Part shown: piece after piece, positions 39,701 through 54,700 of the stretch
Layout: the number at the start of each line of letters is the position of its first letter
Numbering within the stretch: the stretch's first letter is position 1
Origin: Neelides folsomi
Lineage: Eukaryota; Arthropoda; Collembola; Neelipleona; Neelidae
Assembly (NCBI GenBank): GCA_034687125.1
Contig: JAQGBZ010000118.1
Span: 108,653-172,652, forward strand
Reading direction: 5' to 3'
Length of the DNA stretch: 64,000 bases
Notes under the pieces: model-generated
What the model was told of the DNA's origin: nothing
Database searches by the model: none
What the model saw: only the letters and a program-made list of their open reading frames with translations
Position numbers and translations under genes: made by a program

Positions 39701-42700
39701 CAAGCGCACTCGACGAGATTCCCTTTGAAAGGACGCGCTGGAGATAACCGACTCGCTCCAACGAGGAGGGAATGAAAAATGGAAGAGGGGGAAAGTTTTT
39801 GAGTGGACACGGGACAGCTGACTCCTTAAACTTATTCATGGAACTCCCGCGGAACTCGCCCACCATATTTCCACCTCTTTTGTGGCCGTCGTGGGCATTG
39901 CGGGTGTGTAGGAGAAACTGGATTTTTGTATCAGGATGGAAATCTGAGTGTTTGTCGCACAGTAGCGAGCGAAGCAACCTCAATTCCCGAGTCATTTTGC
40001 CATCGGGGTTCCTATTATAACTACCTATGCATAATTCATGAGGACGAGTCATCCACCTTCTGAGATCCACAAACACACGGTTCCAAAAGCGGAAGAGGAT
40101 GAGAGAAGATGGGAAAACGTCACGTGAAATCATCTCCCAGTCCCCATTTTACTCACAAATTCACAAACCATTCAGATTGGGTTTTTTTATTAATTAATGA
40201 ACGAAATGGGCATTTTGTATATACAAAATGTATGTATTATTTCCACTACTACATATATCTTTTCTTAATGGAGGAGAATCGAGGAATGTATTAGAGGAAG
40301 CAAGACTTGTTTATTATCAAAAGCATAGATGTATTTATTTGTAAAACCAGATTCACTTAGCATTTCTTTTCAAACCCTCTTGTTGTTATATTTAACTTGT
40401 ATGTAATCCTATTAGGACTGCAGGATTTGTAAAAGTCGTGAGGAGTCGGGACGAGGATTGGATTTGATATGAAGAGTGCTCCGATTAATCATCTTTTGAT
40501 GAGATTCTGATTGATCAAATATGAGGAGTGGGTGAGAACAATGGGAGTTTTGTTTCCACTCAGGCAGGAGGTGGCTGTCAGTGTCAATCTCCACCGAGTG
40601 CTCCTTCCACCATCAGCTACCTTCCCGCCATCCCCTCTCACATTCCTCCATTTTGACATGGGTGGAAGGGATATTCAATAATATCACTTCTCCACTCAAC
40701 CATTAAATACATGCATATGGATGTGGAACAAGGATTTGAAGAATTTGAAGAACCGGAGAAGTGAAGGAAATAAATAAGGAATGGGAGGAAGAGAGAAAAA
40801 GCAGCTCTTTGAGGATAAATGGAGAGTCGAAGAAAAGGATCCAATATTTCTCAAGACTCTTCAACTCCCCTCCTTTAAGACTTCTCGTCAACGTGGAGTC
40901 AGCGGCGGGTTATTTTGAAGTGAATTGACCATCCAGGCCTTTATCTCTCTTTCCTAAGAATAATTGTCCTCATATTTTATTCCTCTTCAATTGAGCCACT
41001 TTTCAGTTCCTCAGATTGAAAATCCATTGATAAGGAGAGCCCTTCAACTTTTATCACCCCGATTCCAAGTGATGAGGCCTCATTTTTCACTTCTTTTTTA
41101 AATGTATAGGAAATCTCATTTTGGAAGCCAAGTGGGAGATTTGCACAAAAGGACCCGAGGTGTTTGAAATCGTGAGAAGCCCCTCATGGTAATTCATTCA
41201 ATGGGCTTATCCACCAGAGGAGATTATAAAGAAGTTCTTATCTCTTCCACTGCCAGGATAACAACTCCCTTTGTCCTCCTTCTTATCCGGGAGTGATGAA
41301 GGAACGTGTTCGGGAGGGAGGTGAAACACTTTCTAACACCAGAGGTGGGGAATACAAAAATGTGCATCTTAAAACCCTTGGCCGTTTATCATAAAAATTG
41401 TTTTTTTTATTACTCGAGGAGGAAAACCGGGAGGGAGAATGCGTTTAAATGCCCTGAAAATGGCTCCTCGTAAACACTTTTATCTTTTAAATTATATAAA
41501 TTTAATTTCTCCCTCTTACTTGAGACAATGTGTTGGAATAATGATGAGGAGAAAGAAACCCTTGTTCTTTTCATCCTCTTGGAATGAGTGATGATCGCGT
41601 TGGTCCTTGAGGGCCTTGACAGAACAACGAATGCCTTCACCATTTCATGGATTTAACTAGGGAGTTGTATTCCTTTGGATCCATCCTTTGTACCCACTCC
41701 AATGGCGACCCCGCGAGCTACACTTTAATTGGCTCGTGACCCTCGTTGTGATAGGCCCTTTGAATATCCAATTCTCAGCATGACATTCATTATATTACTT
41801 ATACAGAATATCAGATCACACAATGCAGTTAAACTTATAACCATCTCCGTTTCAGATAAATGTAATACGTGTTGTTAAGATACTCAGATGATAAATCAAT
41901 ATTAAATAAGCATACCAACTTCTTTATCTTCATTCTTATAAATAGATATAATAAAAATTGGGTGTAAAGGTGATATTATATGAGTTGAGATGTTGAAGGA
42001 ACAATAAAGGGTTTTTCTCTATGTTAGCTAAATGGATAAAACAATATTAAAGGTTTGGATGTGGTCATCATCTTTGACTCTTAGAAGTGGGCGTCGTTTT
42101 CTCCTTTGGAATTCCTCATGTGTGAGAGCGGAATTTGGTGGGGAGGTTGAGCGGATTGAATTGAATTAGTGGCCGGCCCTTGAATTGGAAATTGAAAAAT
42201 AGGATATCCGGACGTTGATTTGAGATTGGAATTCGAGTCTGAGGAATGTTGGATCTCGGGTGGCTAATTATAAAAGACCTTCCCGCCCCATCGTTTAATT
42301 CATCTAGTAGAGGTATCTGGAGACTTGCGGGAGCGGAAGGCCTCCCATAATTAAAAATCCTCCACTAGAGACAATTTTAGACCGGCCGGAGCCCATCTGG
42401 GCGCCGAAATGAATCGGGAACCGGAGCCAACGTTCCGGAGACACCCGCCACGGAAATCAACTTGCCACACAGAATCTCCTCCCTTCCGCATCATCTCCAC
42501 ATATTTCCCTCTCTCGCCTCGCTACCTTTCCCGGCCTCACCCTGGGTGAAAAGGGAGAATTATGAAGGCTCCACTTTCAAGACTTCCCCGTATCCACCAC
42601 AATTAAGAAGGACTGTGGGAGGTCTGGCGACATTTGATCTCCACCACGTGGGAAATATTTTGGCTAATCCTCAAAGTCTAAAATCATCATCCGAGGAGAA

Positions 42701-45700
42701 ATTGTCCAAAGATTCTTATTTCACAATTCTACTAAATTAATGATTCATGGAAAATAAGATTTTTAATATTATTACTCTAAAATATGTATTAACTTCATAG
42801 TGTATTACGAACATTGGTTTTGATAGACTGATAGATATTTCACCATGTGGACCCTTATGGCTGTGTGGGAAAATATTTTTAGGGGAAATTCATTGGGAGC
42901 ATAATGGATGAATGGGAGTAATTGAACATGGTTTGATGGGGAAGTGGGAGAGGGCTGAAAGAGAAATTGGGGGCTGAGGGCGGACTTTTCTGTAAAGTTG
43001 AGAGTTGGAAGTTTTGAAAGCCTTTTTCTCTCGAATGAGAAGTTAATGAGGGAGAGGTTAAAAAGGATTGGACTCTGACCACGACCAGAACTCTGTTCAA
43101 ATTGATGACGGCTCAGAGGGCAATTATTTCTCCCATCGACCTGTAGCTCGGAAGAAGCTCCGGGTGGGTGCAGAAGTTCTCCTTTGACATCACTCACTCG
43201 CTTTCATCCCGCTTCCACACGGAGCTCTAAATCTCTCTCAAGTGTTCTCCCCAACTTTCCCCTCCGTCTGGATTACGAACATCCTCTGACTCATCCCGCA
43301 CACAAAGAAAATATTTGAACTCGACTTGGTCCTTTGTCAAGGAAGTCTCTTTGAAATCCGGAGAAATGACGAGGATTAAAAAACAGTCTTATTATTAAGG
43401 TGGGCCTTTTTGGAGGACTAAAGAAATATAATAATATATAGTAGACATATATTGTAGTATTAGTAGTTATTATCCGGGTTTTTACACAGAAGGAAAGAGC
43501 TCTTTTGTCACTCCAACATTTCCTTATGACGTCCCTTTGCTTTCCTTTTTGTTTTATTTTTTCAATCTATGCATGGATCGATGGGGAAGTCAGGAATGAA
43601 TTCACTTTCCAGGTTGGAATAAAAGTTGACATCGTCGCTGTCAACCTCATTTCTCAGAGATTCTCCTTAATAACCCCATTCATTAGGAATGACGGAGGTG
43701 ATATTGCCTATGTATGTTTTACACGCGTTCCGACATTCCTCGTCCGTCTTGACATTCCGATTCCCCCGAATCACCTGATCAAATAACTACAAGAGGCCAA
43801 CTGGGGTCGTTGGGGAATAATGCGTTGGGTGAGTGGAGGTCTTTTGGTGACAGAGATGGAGAGGTTGCTCGGATTCCAAGTTGGATGATTGATCAAGTTC
43901 CTTCGACACACTTCCGCGCATCTTGGAGGACAAATCCATTTCATTACCACTCGTCTCAAATTATTGTTGTCTTGACGAGGTGGATGAGCCCTTTGCATGT
44001 CTGGAGTCGATTCCAGAGAGAGAGAGAGTCGATGCTGTTTGGAAACGCACCTTCCGCCCAGGCTTTTACTCTTCCATTTGCCAAATGGGGGAATTGACAT
44101 TAATTAGAGACATTTGAGAGAGATAATGAGAGAATTTGGGAGTAATTACCTTTTATTGCATTTCACTTCAAACCAAAACTTGTCTCGAGGCTTTGTTTCG
44201 CATTATTATGAGATCTAATGGACAAAGTTTATAATTTACATGCCCATCTCCCTTCCAATTTTTGATGGGGAAATGAAGGAACTGAACCTGTGGCTCTGTG
44301 GAAGTTGCAAATGAGCGGAGGAGATTGGCGAGAGATGAGATTGGATCTCATTTCCGGATTCCCACTTGAGAGCCTGAGATTGGTGAGTGTTTGAGTAAGT
44401 GGGCTGGAAGTGGCAGGCGGTCGACTCCAAACCCGCACCTACAAATTGAATTAACGTTAACCGCAGTTGACGATGAGACAAATCTCCTCCTATTCCTTTA
44501 TATCCTTCCCCCAAATCAACTCACCTTTCTCTTCCCAAACACAATTTGCGCTCGATGACAAAAGATGAGAATTTATGGACACGTCATCCGTGGAATTTCT
44601 TTCTTCTTTGGACCATTTTTGTTATTTCGTATATACACTAAATACAAGAAATACTATACCATATGGCTTAAAGCAAGAAATATTCTCACATTAAATATAT
44701 AAGGTTGTTATCTAATAAATAAAAATTATAAATGAACATACAGTTTATATGGTAGTGAAATATTGAAACTTACTATTTATATTATCTGAAAGTGCTAGTA
44801 TATAGTTAATACTATGTACATAAGTAACACGTGTTACGTGTGCTTAAAAGTATTTTGCAGTATACATGAGTAGATGTAAGATCAAGTTGACTATATTGAT
44901 AGGATTATATATTTTAGAGCACGTGCGGTATATTGTATTAGAAATGGCGTGGAACATGTTCACGGATAGATAAAATAGATTTCCCCATTTTTTTCCTTTT
45001 CCCCTCCCGACGAAACGTTCAATTTGAAGTGAATTAGGAGGGAGTGAGAGAGTGAAGAGAATCCTGCCAATAAATTAGTCCATGAGGCCGATCCGAATTG
45101 AATCCCTGGGAATTGGAGTAACGACGAGAGGGAGATTTAAGAATTTAATTGACCTTCCCTCCACCCAATCACATTTTAATCCCCCACAATGAAATTAATC
45201 GGGAGATTTCTGAAGACCAGTCTATTACATATAACAGCGTCCGTGTGGAAAAGGCCATCCGAACCTAGGGCTCAAACTGATATGGAGTTGGAAGAGGATT
45301 GTTGGGTCCGACGGGCCGGCGGATCCTGAGCGGAATTCCCAATCCTTTGGCTATTTTGAGTCGATATTCGTTGAGCATTATTTGAGCCCTGATTGTCTTC
45401 GCCTCCCACGAGCCCTCCAAAAATGGGCGATGTAGAAGAGAAGTAATTGAATTCTGGAAAAACCTTCATACATATTTAATTCGGAAATGGAAGGGATCTC
45501 AGCGGCTTAATATTTCCCTTTATGAATCAATGGATTCCTCCCCCATCAATCAATTCCCTCCAGTTGGGAAAGAGGAAAAATTCTTGGCTTATTATTTTCA
45601 CCATCATCCAAATGGGGTCTGAAATGGGGAACTCAACAACATCTCCCATTTTGTTTACCAGACTTTAAAAAGTTTACATTACTTTATGGCTTACTGCCGG

Positions 45701-48700
45701 TCCCATCTCCGTGCATAAATGAGCAGGGGGGAGATTGAGGAAAGTGGATTATGGGAAGTGGATGGGAATGGAAAAAATCTGAAAGTGATGTGAAAGCTAG
45801 GGTTGTAATGAAAGTGTGAAATGAAGGGACGATTGTTCATTGTTCCTGGTGGGACAATTACTTGAAATGGGAGAGGGTTGAATTTGAATGATGGGGGAAC
45901 GGCGGTTCTCCGAAGGGCCTTCCATTCTAATACCCAATTCCCTCTATTAAAACGGCTATGAATAATTTGAGCTCCTCATCATTGGAGTCTTCGGCGGACC
46001 GCCAATACACGCAGTCAAACAACATTTTTATTTTTTTCAATTTTTATTTTGAAAATGAGGGCAAGTTCAACTTTGCATTTCCATTATATTGTTCTAATGG
46101 AGGAAGAGATGGGGAATTTGTTCACAATAGCTATGCAATTCCAGGACTGTTTTCGGTCTGAGGATGATCCGGGTCATTAGGATTCAGAGTTTCACATTCG
46201 TTTGAAAGAGTCGCGTGTGGGGAAGCGTGTTTACAAGAGGAATATTTCCCCCACACCTTCCCCTTTCTTTTTGTGCTGGATAAGCAAAAATCCATTCTTA
46301 GCATTTGTAAGGGGCGGCCGTTGAAATGACCCTCAGCTCTCTTCAATCTCCTATGCATTTATTTCCTCTTTTGGGGTCTGAAAAAATCCCTTCCCATCTC
46401 ACCCTTTATTAATAAGGAGGATTTCAACTCTTTGAATGTATTATATTTTAGAAATACATAATAATGATGGATTCGATTGAGGGTTCGATGAAAAATGGTG
46501 GGATTGATGGGCAACCTTTGTGTGGACAAAGAAAAATGGATTTGCGAACGAGGTTTATTTTAAAGAGCGAAAGGGAGGGGGCTCCTCCGAGGGCCACCGG
46601 GTGGAGGAGAAAAATTGATGGTTTTAGCACTTGTCCCGCGAGCCTCAGACTCACCCGACCATCCCTGCACACTTCAGAAGTATTTATATAAAAAAGGAGT
46701 TGATTTATGAGAGCGGCCCACACCCAGAGAACTGGACTGGATGTCATTTCCTTTCATTTGTTCAATGGGGGTCATTAGGGGGATTAGCGGGGATTGGAAG
46801 GTGAAGTGAGGAGGTCGTTCGGGCGGTACAAACGAGTGCTCATTGTAATCAATTCTCTTTAGACTCATCGTAATGAATGGGATTTCATTTACAAGTCGGG
46901 CCGAGGATTGGTGAGGAGTCCTCCAGGGGACGGTTCAGGTCAAGTCGGAGAGCGAGGAATTGAATTATTGAGAGAAGGCATTTATTTATATTTAATCCCC
47001 CCACTTCTGCGGAGATCGATTGGGGGTTGAAAGGGATTAAATCTCGCGACGGAGGTGTGCGGGTCCCACTTGAGACAACTGAGACAACTCGAGACTCGGT
47101 CCTTTCAACTCAATTTTATTGTGGAAGTGGAGAGACAAAGGAGATGAGATACTGTCGAGTCTCTAAAAATGTCCATCATAAAACCCGGCTCGCAATATTC
47201 CTTCATGGGGCTCCCATCATAACACTAAGAGGGCTCTCCAATTTCCAATTTCATCAGCTCCACTTTCTCCCCTGCTGATGGAGAGATCATCCTCGCTCGT
47301 TACCGCGACTCTTCAAACAAGGAACGTCCTCGCAATGAAAGGAAATCTAAAGTTCCACTTCAATCCAAACGTGCATTCCTTCCATCCACGTTTTTATTGT
47401 AACTCCTTTCGCGAGAAATTGAAAGATGAGATTCCCCAAATCTCGCTCTCCCAATGGTCACCCAAGGCTTGGGCTCATCTAATGAGACTCACAATGTCAA
47501 TGGCAGAGTCAGCCTATAAAATGTCACCTTCAATCATCGTCACTACCCACCTTGTGAGGGTTATTTGAAAGAAAGCGGGACTTGGAGATTTTCCAGCAGC
47601 CACCGAAAACATGTTATTTTAATATTCGGAGTATGAGTAAGTTTAGGTTGGTGAGTGGTGGACACGTAGGAGCTTGATGAATACAAAGTGGAAGATTGGT
47701 CCCATTATGGTCTCAAGACGATGTCGAAAGAGGAGCGGAGATTAACTCGCCAACTTTTTCCATCTGTCCCCTTTCACTGCCAAAGTCCCAACCTTCATTT
47801 CCCTCCAACATTAAACAGTGGGATTAAAGGCAGGAGATTTGGACATCTCTTCGATTGGGAACGAGATGTTGGAACCCAGCGCCCCACATAATCCACTGTC
47901 GCTGTCATGATTGATGGTCTCTTATTACGAGGAGTTCTTTGGAACTGCGGGAGTAAATAATAGATATGTATATAAAATCCGAGGACAATCCGATTTCTCT
48001 CCGGAAATGTCCCGAATAGACGAATTGATAATCCGAGGAATAAAATGGGACCGTTTTTGAGGGAGTTGAAGGAGTTTATATTGGAGGCGATTCGTTTGGA
48101 GTCTTCATCTTCCATTGAGGGTCCTTTTGAATTCGGAACTTAATGGCAGCCTCCCTCTCAATGGGAGAGAATGAGGATGAAAAGAAGCATTGGAGAAGGC
48201 GTAGAATTATACGGTCTCCCCCTCCCCTGGAGGAATCGTTATCACTCCGTAATCCCCCGACTTCTCCCCCTCTCTTATTACACATTCCCTCCTGAAGGCT
48301 TGCAGGAGTTACGGTCCTTTCCCAAATCCGCCCAAATTCCTCATTATTTTATTCCCCTTATTATCAAATGGGCCCAGTCGCGATTGCTTTCTCCTCACAC
48401 GGCTCAATGGCTAATTGGACTCTGTCGATATTCAAGTTCGATTAAAGTGATTTGTGCTGAAGAGGTTTGGAAACCGAGGGTGTTGAGCGGGTGTTTCAAA
48501 TCCGCGATGAGAATCACATTTCTGCGAGGAGTAAATAGGAATATGTTGGGAGTAAATTACATTTGATGGGCGGGGAGATTGAATTAGGAGCGTCCATTTA
48601 TACGGCCTTAATCCTTATAGGCGGCGAAGGGAGGCGAAATAAACTTTTCCTCACGACGTGGCTTCCCTTCAAAGTTGAAGTGGATGAAATTTGACCCGAG

Positions 48701-51700
48701 CGTACCCTCAGCATCGGAATGTTTCAATTCCGAAGGGGGAAGTATCGAGGATACAGAACTTTATTGATTTTCTCATCAAACGAAACTTGGCGTCGATCAA
48801 TCCGTTAATTCTCTCCATATACACTATTTTCAAATAAATCTAGTCATGTTAAATCCCGCGACCTTCATTCACTTCTCACAGAGAGGGAGATCGTAAATAA
48901 GGAGGAATACTAATAAGTCTTCTTCGCCTTCGAATGAGATCTTTTATGGCCCTCTTGGTCGATCCTTTTCCCTTTAATGCCTCCACCAGGGAGGATTTTA
49001 TTCCCCAACTCTGGTCGATGGGAAATTTGATTAAATCACCTTATAAAAACCCGCCCCTCCCTTCCACAAATGCAATTTAATGAACGAGAGTTGAATGAGG
49101 ATGGCCAATTGGTTGATTAAAGCCATTCGGCAAATTTGCTTACAATTAGCACATCAGGATGAGGATGAGAAATGCAAATGTTTATCTTTTCATTGCGTGG
49201 CAAGACAATGGCTAAATTATCCCAATTGTGTATTTCAGGTGATGTTGGTCATCCGCCCAGCCCTTCCAGCAGGAGCCAAGTACAAGTGCGTGTTCGGGAA
49301 CGCGCCGCCGATCGAGGCCGAGCTTAAGCCGCACGGGTTGGAGTGTCGAACGCCAGACGTCCGCTTCCGCCCCTTCATCCCCGACGACGAGGACCATGTT
49401 CAAGTGGACCTGGCCGTCCGCTCAGCAGAGACAAACAAGGACTTTGTGAGTCGGGCCTTCTTTTACTACAACTGTTCGCGACACACGCGGTGCCGGTCGT
49501 GTGTGAAATCCTCGTGGGGCTGCAGTTGGTGCGTGAACGAAAACCGCTGCGTCCACGACACCTCCACTTGCAACACTTCCATTGTGAGCGGAGAGAAAGT
49601 CGGACTTCTCCATATGATGCACCAGGTGAGGATTTTAAATGCTAATAACGTTTTAGTCCATCCAAGCTCTGATTGTGGGGATTGAAGACGGAAGTCGATG
49701 AACTTTTGAATCCCTCATTACGCCGGGTGAATAGAGAGGTGAAGGCGGTTCATGTCTCTTTCACTTTCATTATGACTCGATGGCGTGAGGAGAGGAATCG
49801 GTTTTCCTTTTATCAAATTGAATCCTCAGCGGGAGACGAAGCTTTTCATTAGGCCGCCGGTTCGCCCCCGATTTCGGCTCAACTTTGGAAACACCTTGGA
49901 GGGGGAAATGAGTTGGATAAGAAGTGACCAGTAATCCTCCCGACGTGCCTCGCCGAGACGCCTCTTATCCTCCCTAATGCACTTCCCGTGCTTCTCCCAC
50001 GGTCCCCAACGCCGGCCTTTTAATTCCCTCCAAACACTTAAAGGAAAACATTTAGATTTTATTGGAATGGCTAGCAATTTGGCAATTACAACAATGCGCC
50101 TTGTCCACTCAAATCTCCCTGTTGAAGCTGTCTCTTCCCATCAATGTGACATTCTCTCTGGGGATCCGAGGAGTTTGGTCATTTCGAAACTTTTTCTATC
50201 CAAGGGACATGTTGATTGAGGAAGGGACGATGGATCTCTCTATCTAATCTCTTTTAATGGACCCGCATAAGTGGGCCGGTAATGTTTAAGCCCATTTGTA
50301 TTATAATCTAATCCTTTATCTGCTCGAGTGAAAATCCTTTCAATTCATCATCTCGAGCAAATGGAAACTGTAGGGATTTAAATTCCCTGGCTTCAAAATC
50401 CACAACGGCCCTTTTCAATGGAAGTTGACTTGGGTTTAATTGGAAAGTCCGTTGATCCTTTTAATATTTGGAATGCTCAATTAAATAATTACTCCATACT
50501 TTCCTCCTTTCCAATTTAAAGTTGGATTCTGGAACTAACGAGACTTGATATATGGTTATATTATCAAGGCCCCCTTTCTATTTATTATAGTAGTAGCCCC
50601 ATGACGAACTTAACTATACTTTACTAGTATTAAACGAACTATATTGTGTATAGTATTTATATCAGTATCCGATAGTTAGGATAGTTACATAGATTAAGTA
50701 CATTTCTCCCAGGTTGGGGAATCGATGAAAAGGAATCGAGTATCGAGAGGAATGAAAGGTTTTGATGTAACGTTGGTGAGGGAAGGGTGACGGAGTCTCG
50801 ATCATTGACCACGAACACGATTTCTACATTAACCTCTTCAATCTTCTCGGAGGGAGTTGGTAAAAGCCAAAGTCCATGTGTGACAGTGAGTGGTGGGAAC
50901 GTGTGCTCACCCAAGACACTTCATTTTCCCGCATAATGAGCGAGGATGAGTCCACATGGGTTTGGGAAGTCCATATGGCTCAATCTGCATATTTAGGTAA
51001 AAGTGCGGTGGGGAAGTGATTGTGTGGATTTGGAGAAATTTCATTTGTGCGAGGCTGGCGGAGGAGATGGATTGGTAAACTTTATTTCCTGGAGGATCAA
51101 TATGGAAAGGGGAGGACTCGGACGGAGAATGACACATGTAGTCCTCGGCGGTTGGCAATCCATCAGCGAATCTCTCTCATCTCGGCGGAAAATGAGATTC
51201 TCTTTCATACCCAAACTTCCATTCTTCAATTTGTCCTCTGGAGGAGAGACAGCCAAATTCCCCACATCTCCTCACACCCCAGACGGGTGGGATTGTCAAA
51301 GTTTCTTTTATTACCGGAGAAACTCCTTCCCACCCCTTGCCCAAATGGAGACCTAATGTGATTGAAATCCGGGTCTTAACATGACCAGACAACAAACGGA
51401 TTCCTCCCTAATTCCCATTTTAATTCCTATCGCTGAGAGAGAGAAGCGAAGAGTAATTCAATCATTCAGCTTTGATTGACCGAGTTGGGTGGCGTTCCTT
51501 TGAGACTTTCCCCTTTTGGGCTGGAACAACAAATGGCTTCATTCATTTCATCCCCGACATATGATTGGGTTCGTTTGAGTTTTATCTCTTCCACTTTGAG
51601 TCTCCTTGTAAATTCATATTTTATATAGAGAGAAAACGTGAATGGGAACTTGTCACCTTCAGGCCTGTTGGAGTTGTTCAACTTTTTAAATGAATCCATA

Positions 51701-54700
51701 TGGATTCTTATCCTCCAGCATCTCTTCACAAAAGGAGAAAGACGTTGAAAGTTGTTCCGAACAACTTTCTCTGTTTGTCTCGCGTTCGTGATTAAGCCTT
51801 TTTAATAAATCCCGAAGAAGGAACTTTTTTTATTCATGTGCTATACGGTGGAGGTCTCTAATGTATGCAAATGGGAGTGATGTTGGATGAAACTCCATTT
51901 GATAGCTGAGGAGGAAGCAAGGAGATTTGGGTTAAATAACCCCCTTCGTTCCGCCATCCAAACCCTCGAGGCGAGAGGGGAGAGGAAATTGAGGAAAAAT
52001 AAAGAAAGAATGCAGGAAAATACACTTCATGTTTTCAGTCCAAAATTCACTACGTTTGACATCGAGGAACATGAACGTATCGTCCAATGAGATTTACAGA
52101 GAACATTCTCCGAATTCTCGAAAAAAGAAAGATAAGGGGGGGAAATGATGAATTAAAAATTAAATGGCCGCTACAAAATCCTTCACAGGATGAACACATT
52201 TACTTATGTGGGCAGTTTAAAAGGACTTTTAAATAATTAATTCGTGAAATGCTTATTTGTTCTATTTTTCGCGATAATCAGAGTCGACGTTTGTAAAATG
52301 AAGTAAGAGTTATAGAGCGCATTTGAGTGGTGGGTTTTGTCATATCCTATCTAAAATATATTTTCTAGATATTCATGGTGGATATTCTTTACTAACAATA
52401 TTAAATGGGAAGTCCGATGTGAACGATGTACATAGGTATTTGGAGACTTCGAGTTTAGCTAGAGATAAGGACTTTGGTCCCATCAAGTTTTTCGGTTCAA
52501 CTCCCTTAGAATTCTTTTGATGAGTGCGGAGAGTTTGTCCATAACTCACCTCGGAACTACGTTATCTCAATTATTAAATTATGGACCCGGAACTCGGCGA
52601 CCCAATTTAAATCCCCCACCTTCCCAACCACCGTCGATTTCTCCAAATGAGAGAATATTAAAAACTCGCGCAGTTTGTCAGAGTTGATGAGAGTCGAATT
52701 TGGGCGGCCGTCTTCATTGAAGCAGAAAGGATTATAAGATTAGATTAGATTCCAACCGCCGCCGAAATAAATGAAATGGAAAATGGGACATTTGAGAGTT
52801 AAAAGCCTCTGATTCAGCTCTAATCCCAATTTCAAAAATGATTTCCTTTTAGAAAGGGAAAAAATTACATTTGAGAATCGGGTCGTCCCAAGTTGTGTAA
52901 AATTGGAGCTTAAAGTGTCAATATAAGATTTTCCTTAATGTTTTCCTATCTTCAACAACCAGTACATTTATTCATATAAATACTATATGTGCAGTACATC
53001 GAGGTTAATTCATATACACTAGCCCTGGGTCAAAAGTGAATTGTCATCGATGGGAGATTGGATCCAAGTTTTTTAATAAATAAATTTACTATCAATTGAG
53101 CGATGTGAATCTTTTTGAAAATGTATCCATGTTGAATGGCTGGGTATTTGGGCAGTGAAATTGTCCCACGTCAAGGCCCATTTTCCAACACCAGTGGAAT
53201 CAAGGTTGAAGTCGATGGAAGGGAGATTTCATTTCTCGGGGGATCTTTGGATGTTTAGGATTTAGTCGTATAAATGAAGTTTCTAAATAACTTTTCCTTT
53301 TTATTATTTAGAATCCGGCTCAAATGGCGACCCACGGATCAGGATTCTGTCCCCGGTTCCGGAACTCGGGCGAGTCCCTTTTATTGGCCAACAACGTGCC
53401 GAAGAAAATCCGTCTCGAAGTGGAGAATCTTCCCCGTCAAGTGAGACTGCCATTAGCTTCTCTTATGAAATACCCTAATCTCGGCCTCTTGGCACAACCA
53501 CCCGGCTCGAACCCTCTCTCGGATTTATAGCCCTTGTATAAATATTTCATTTGATTGTGCGAAATTGGGTTCTCCTTTTGCCATTTTAATATTCCCTCCC
53601 AGCCCAAGAGCGAGTAAATAAATAAAAGGAGGAGTGGATGGGTCCCGTGTTATTATCAATTTTTATCCCTCCGCGCCCGCTCCATTTAATAAATATATAA
53701 AAGGCCCTACAATTAAAATAAGTTTAAACAGTTTATTTACTTATTTTATTTAATCGACCCCCTGTTTATGGATGGGCAGTCAATGGGGAGAGCATTAGAA
53801 GTTATTATCCACTATTACTCAATGAGCCCGAGTGGCCGAGTGGGAATTGTGAAGGAAATAAATTACACGGCCCGGGTTGATAGCAATCTGAGTAATATGG
53901 CCATATTAAATGGGAAGTTTGTCCAAGGAAGAGACAATCATTTATTTTTATATTGCTAATAAATCCCGGGCCCTGTGATTGCTTCTGTCTCATGGAGACG
54001 TCCTTCTCCGCATGAATGACTCCGGAGGAATAAGGTCGGAAGGGTCATGTTGGACAATGGCCGAGACTTGCGAAATTTACACATTATGTTCAAAATCCTG
54101 TAAATCTTCCCCGCTTTCGAACACCCGAATCCCCAACATGGTGACCTCGGTACTCAATTTGCTAATTTCACAGGCCACACATTCTGACTTCCATTGCATC
54201 ATTCACATCGAGGAGTCGAGCACCAGAGTTCCAGCCAAGATCGAAGGTGGACGATTCGTCGTGTGTGAGGAAACGACGGTAATTTTTTGTTCAATATTTA
54301 TGTAATTACATTCCATTCTTTGAAAGTTTTTTTTATTTATTTAATCAATTTCTCCATTTCAGCTCTCTTATAAATCCAATACGGGAGAGTACACTGGGAG
54401 TGTGACCGTGGTTTGGAAGCAAAATCATCACCTCGACACGATGAACTTCACTTTGTATAAGTGCGAGATCTTGGGGTCTCACAGGAGTCACCCTGACTGC
54501 TCGTTGTGCGTGACCCCGAGCAACGCCAAGTATCGGTGCACGTGGTGCGGAGAGTCTTGTACCTTCAGGGAGTCTTGTCTCAAGATCCCCGTCCTCAAGT
54601 GTCCGAAGCCAAGGATTGATGTGGTAAGCACAAGTTTGTTATCTTTCCACTTCCCCATCTTTCTCCTCAGATGTGCAATCAGCAGATCGGAAATTCCCGA

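Larger units (their letters stand above)
34752..49238 (+). other. Plexin intron 5 (14,487 bp), the longest
   Basis: GT-AG intron. No gene is recognised on either strand. The longest frame is 192 codons on the minus strand at 39555-40133 and resembles no family I know. It holds AT-rich patches (34820-34925, 39285-39375, 41790-42000, 44630-44945), an imperfect TACATA palindrome, a 20-bp perfect palindrome at 40211-40230 and short CT/GA runs near 37655 and 44017. Confidence 0.85.

Noticed and set aside
39555-40133. 192-codon minus-strand open frame in intron 5
   Set aside because: It is long, but the sequence matches no family I know, lacks promoter or splice context, and lies in an intron. Chance is more likely.
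51887-52090. 67-codon charged frame in intron 6
   Set aside because: Somewhat protein-like, but the intronic background yields many such frames. No homologue was recognised.
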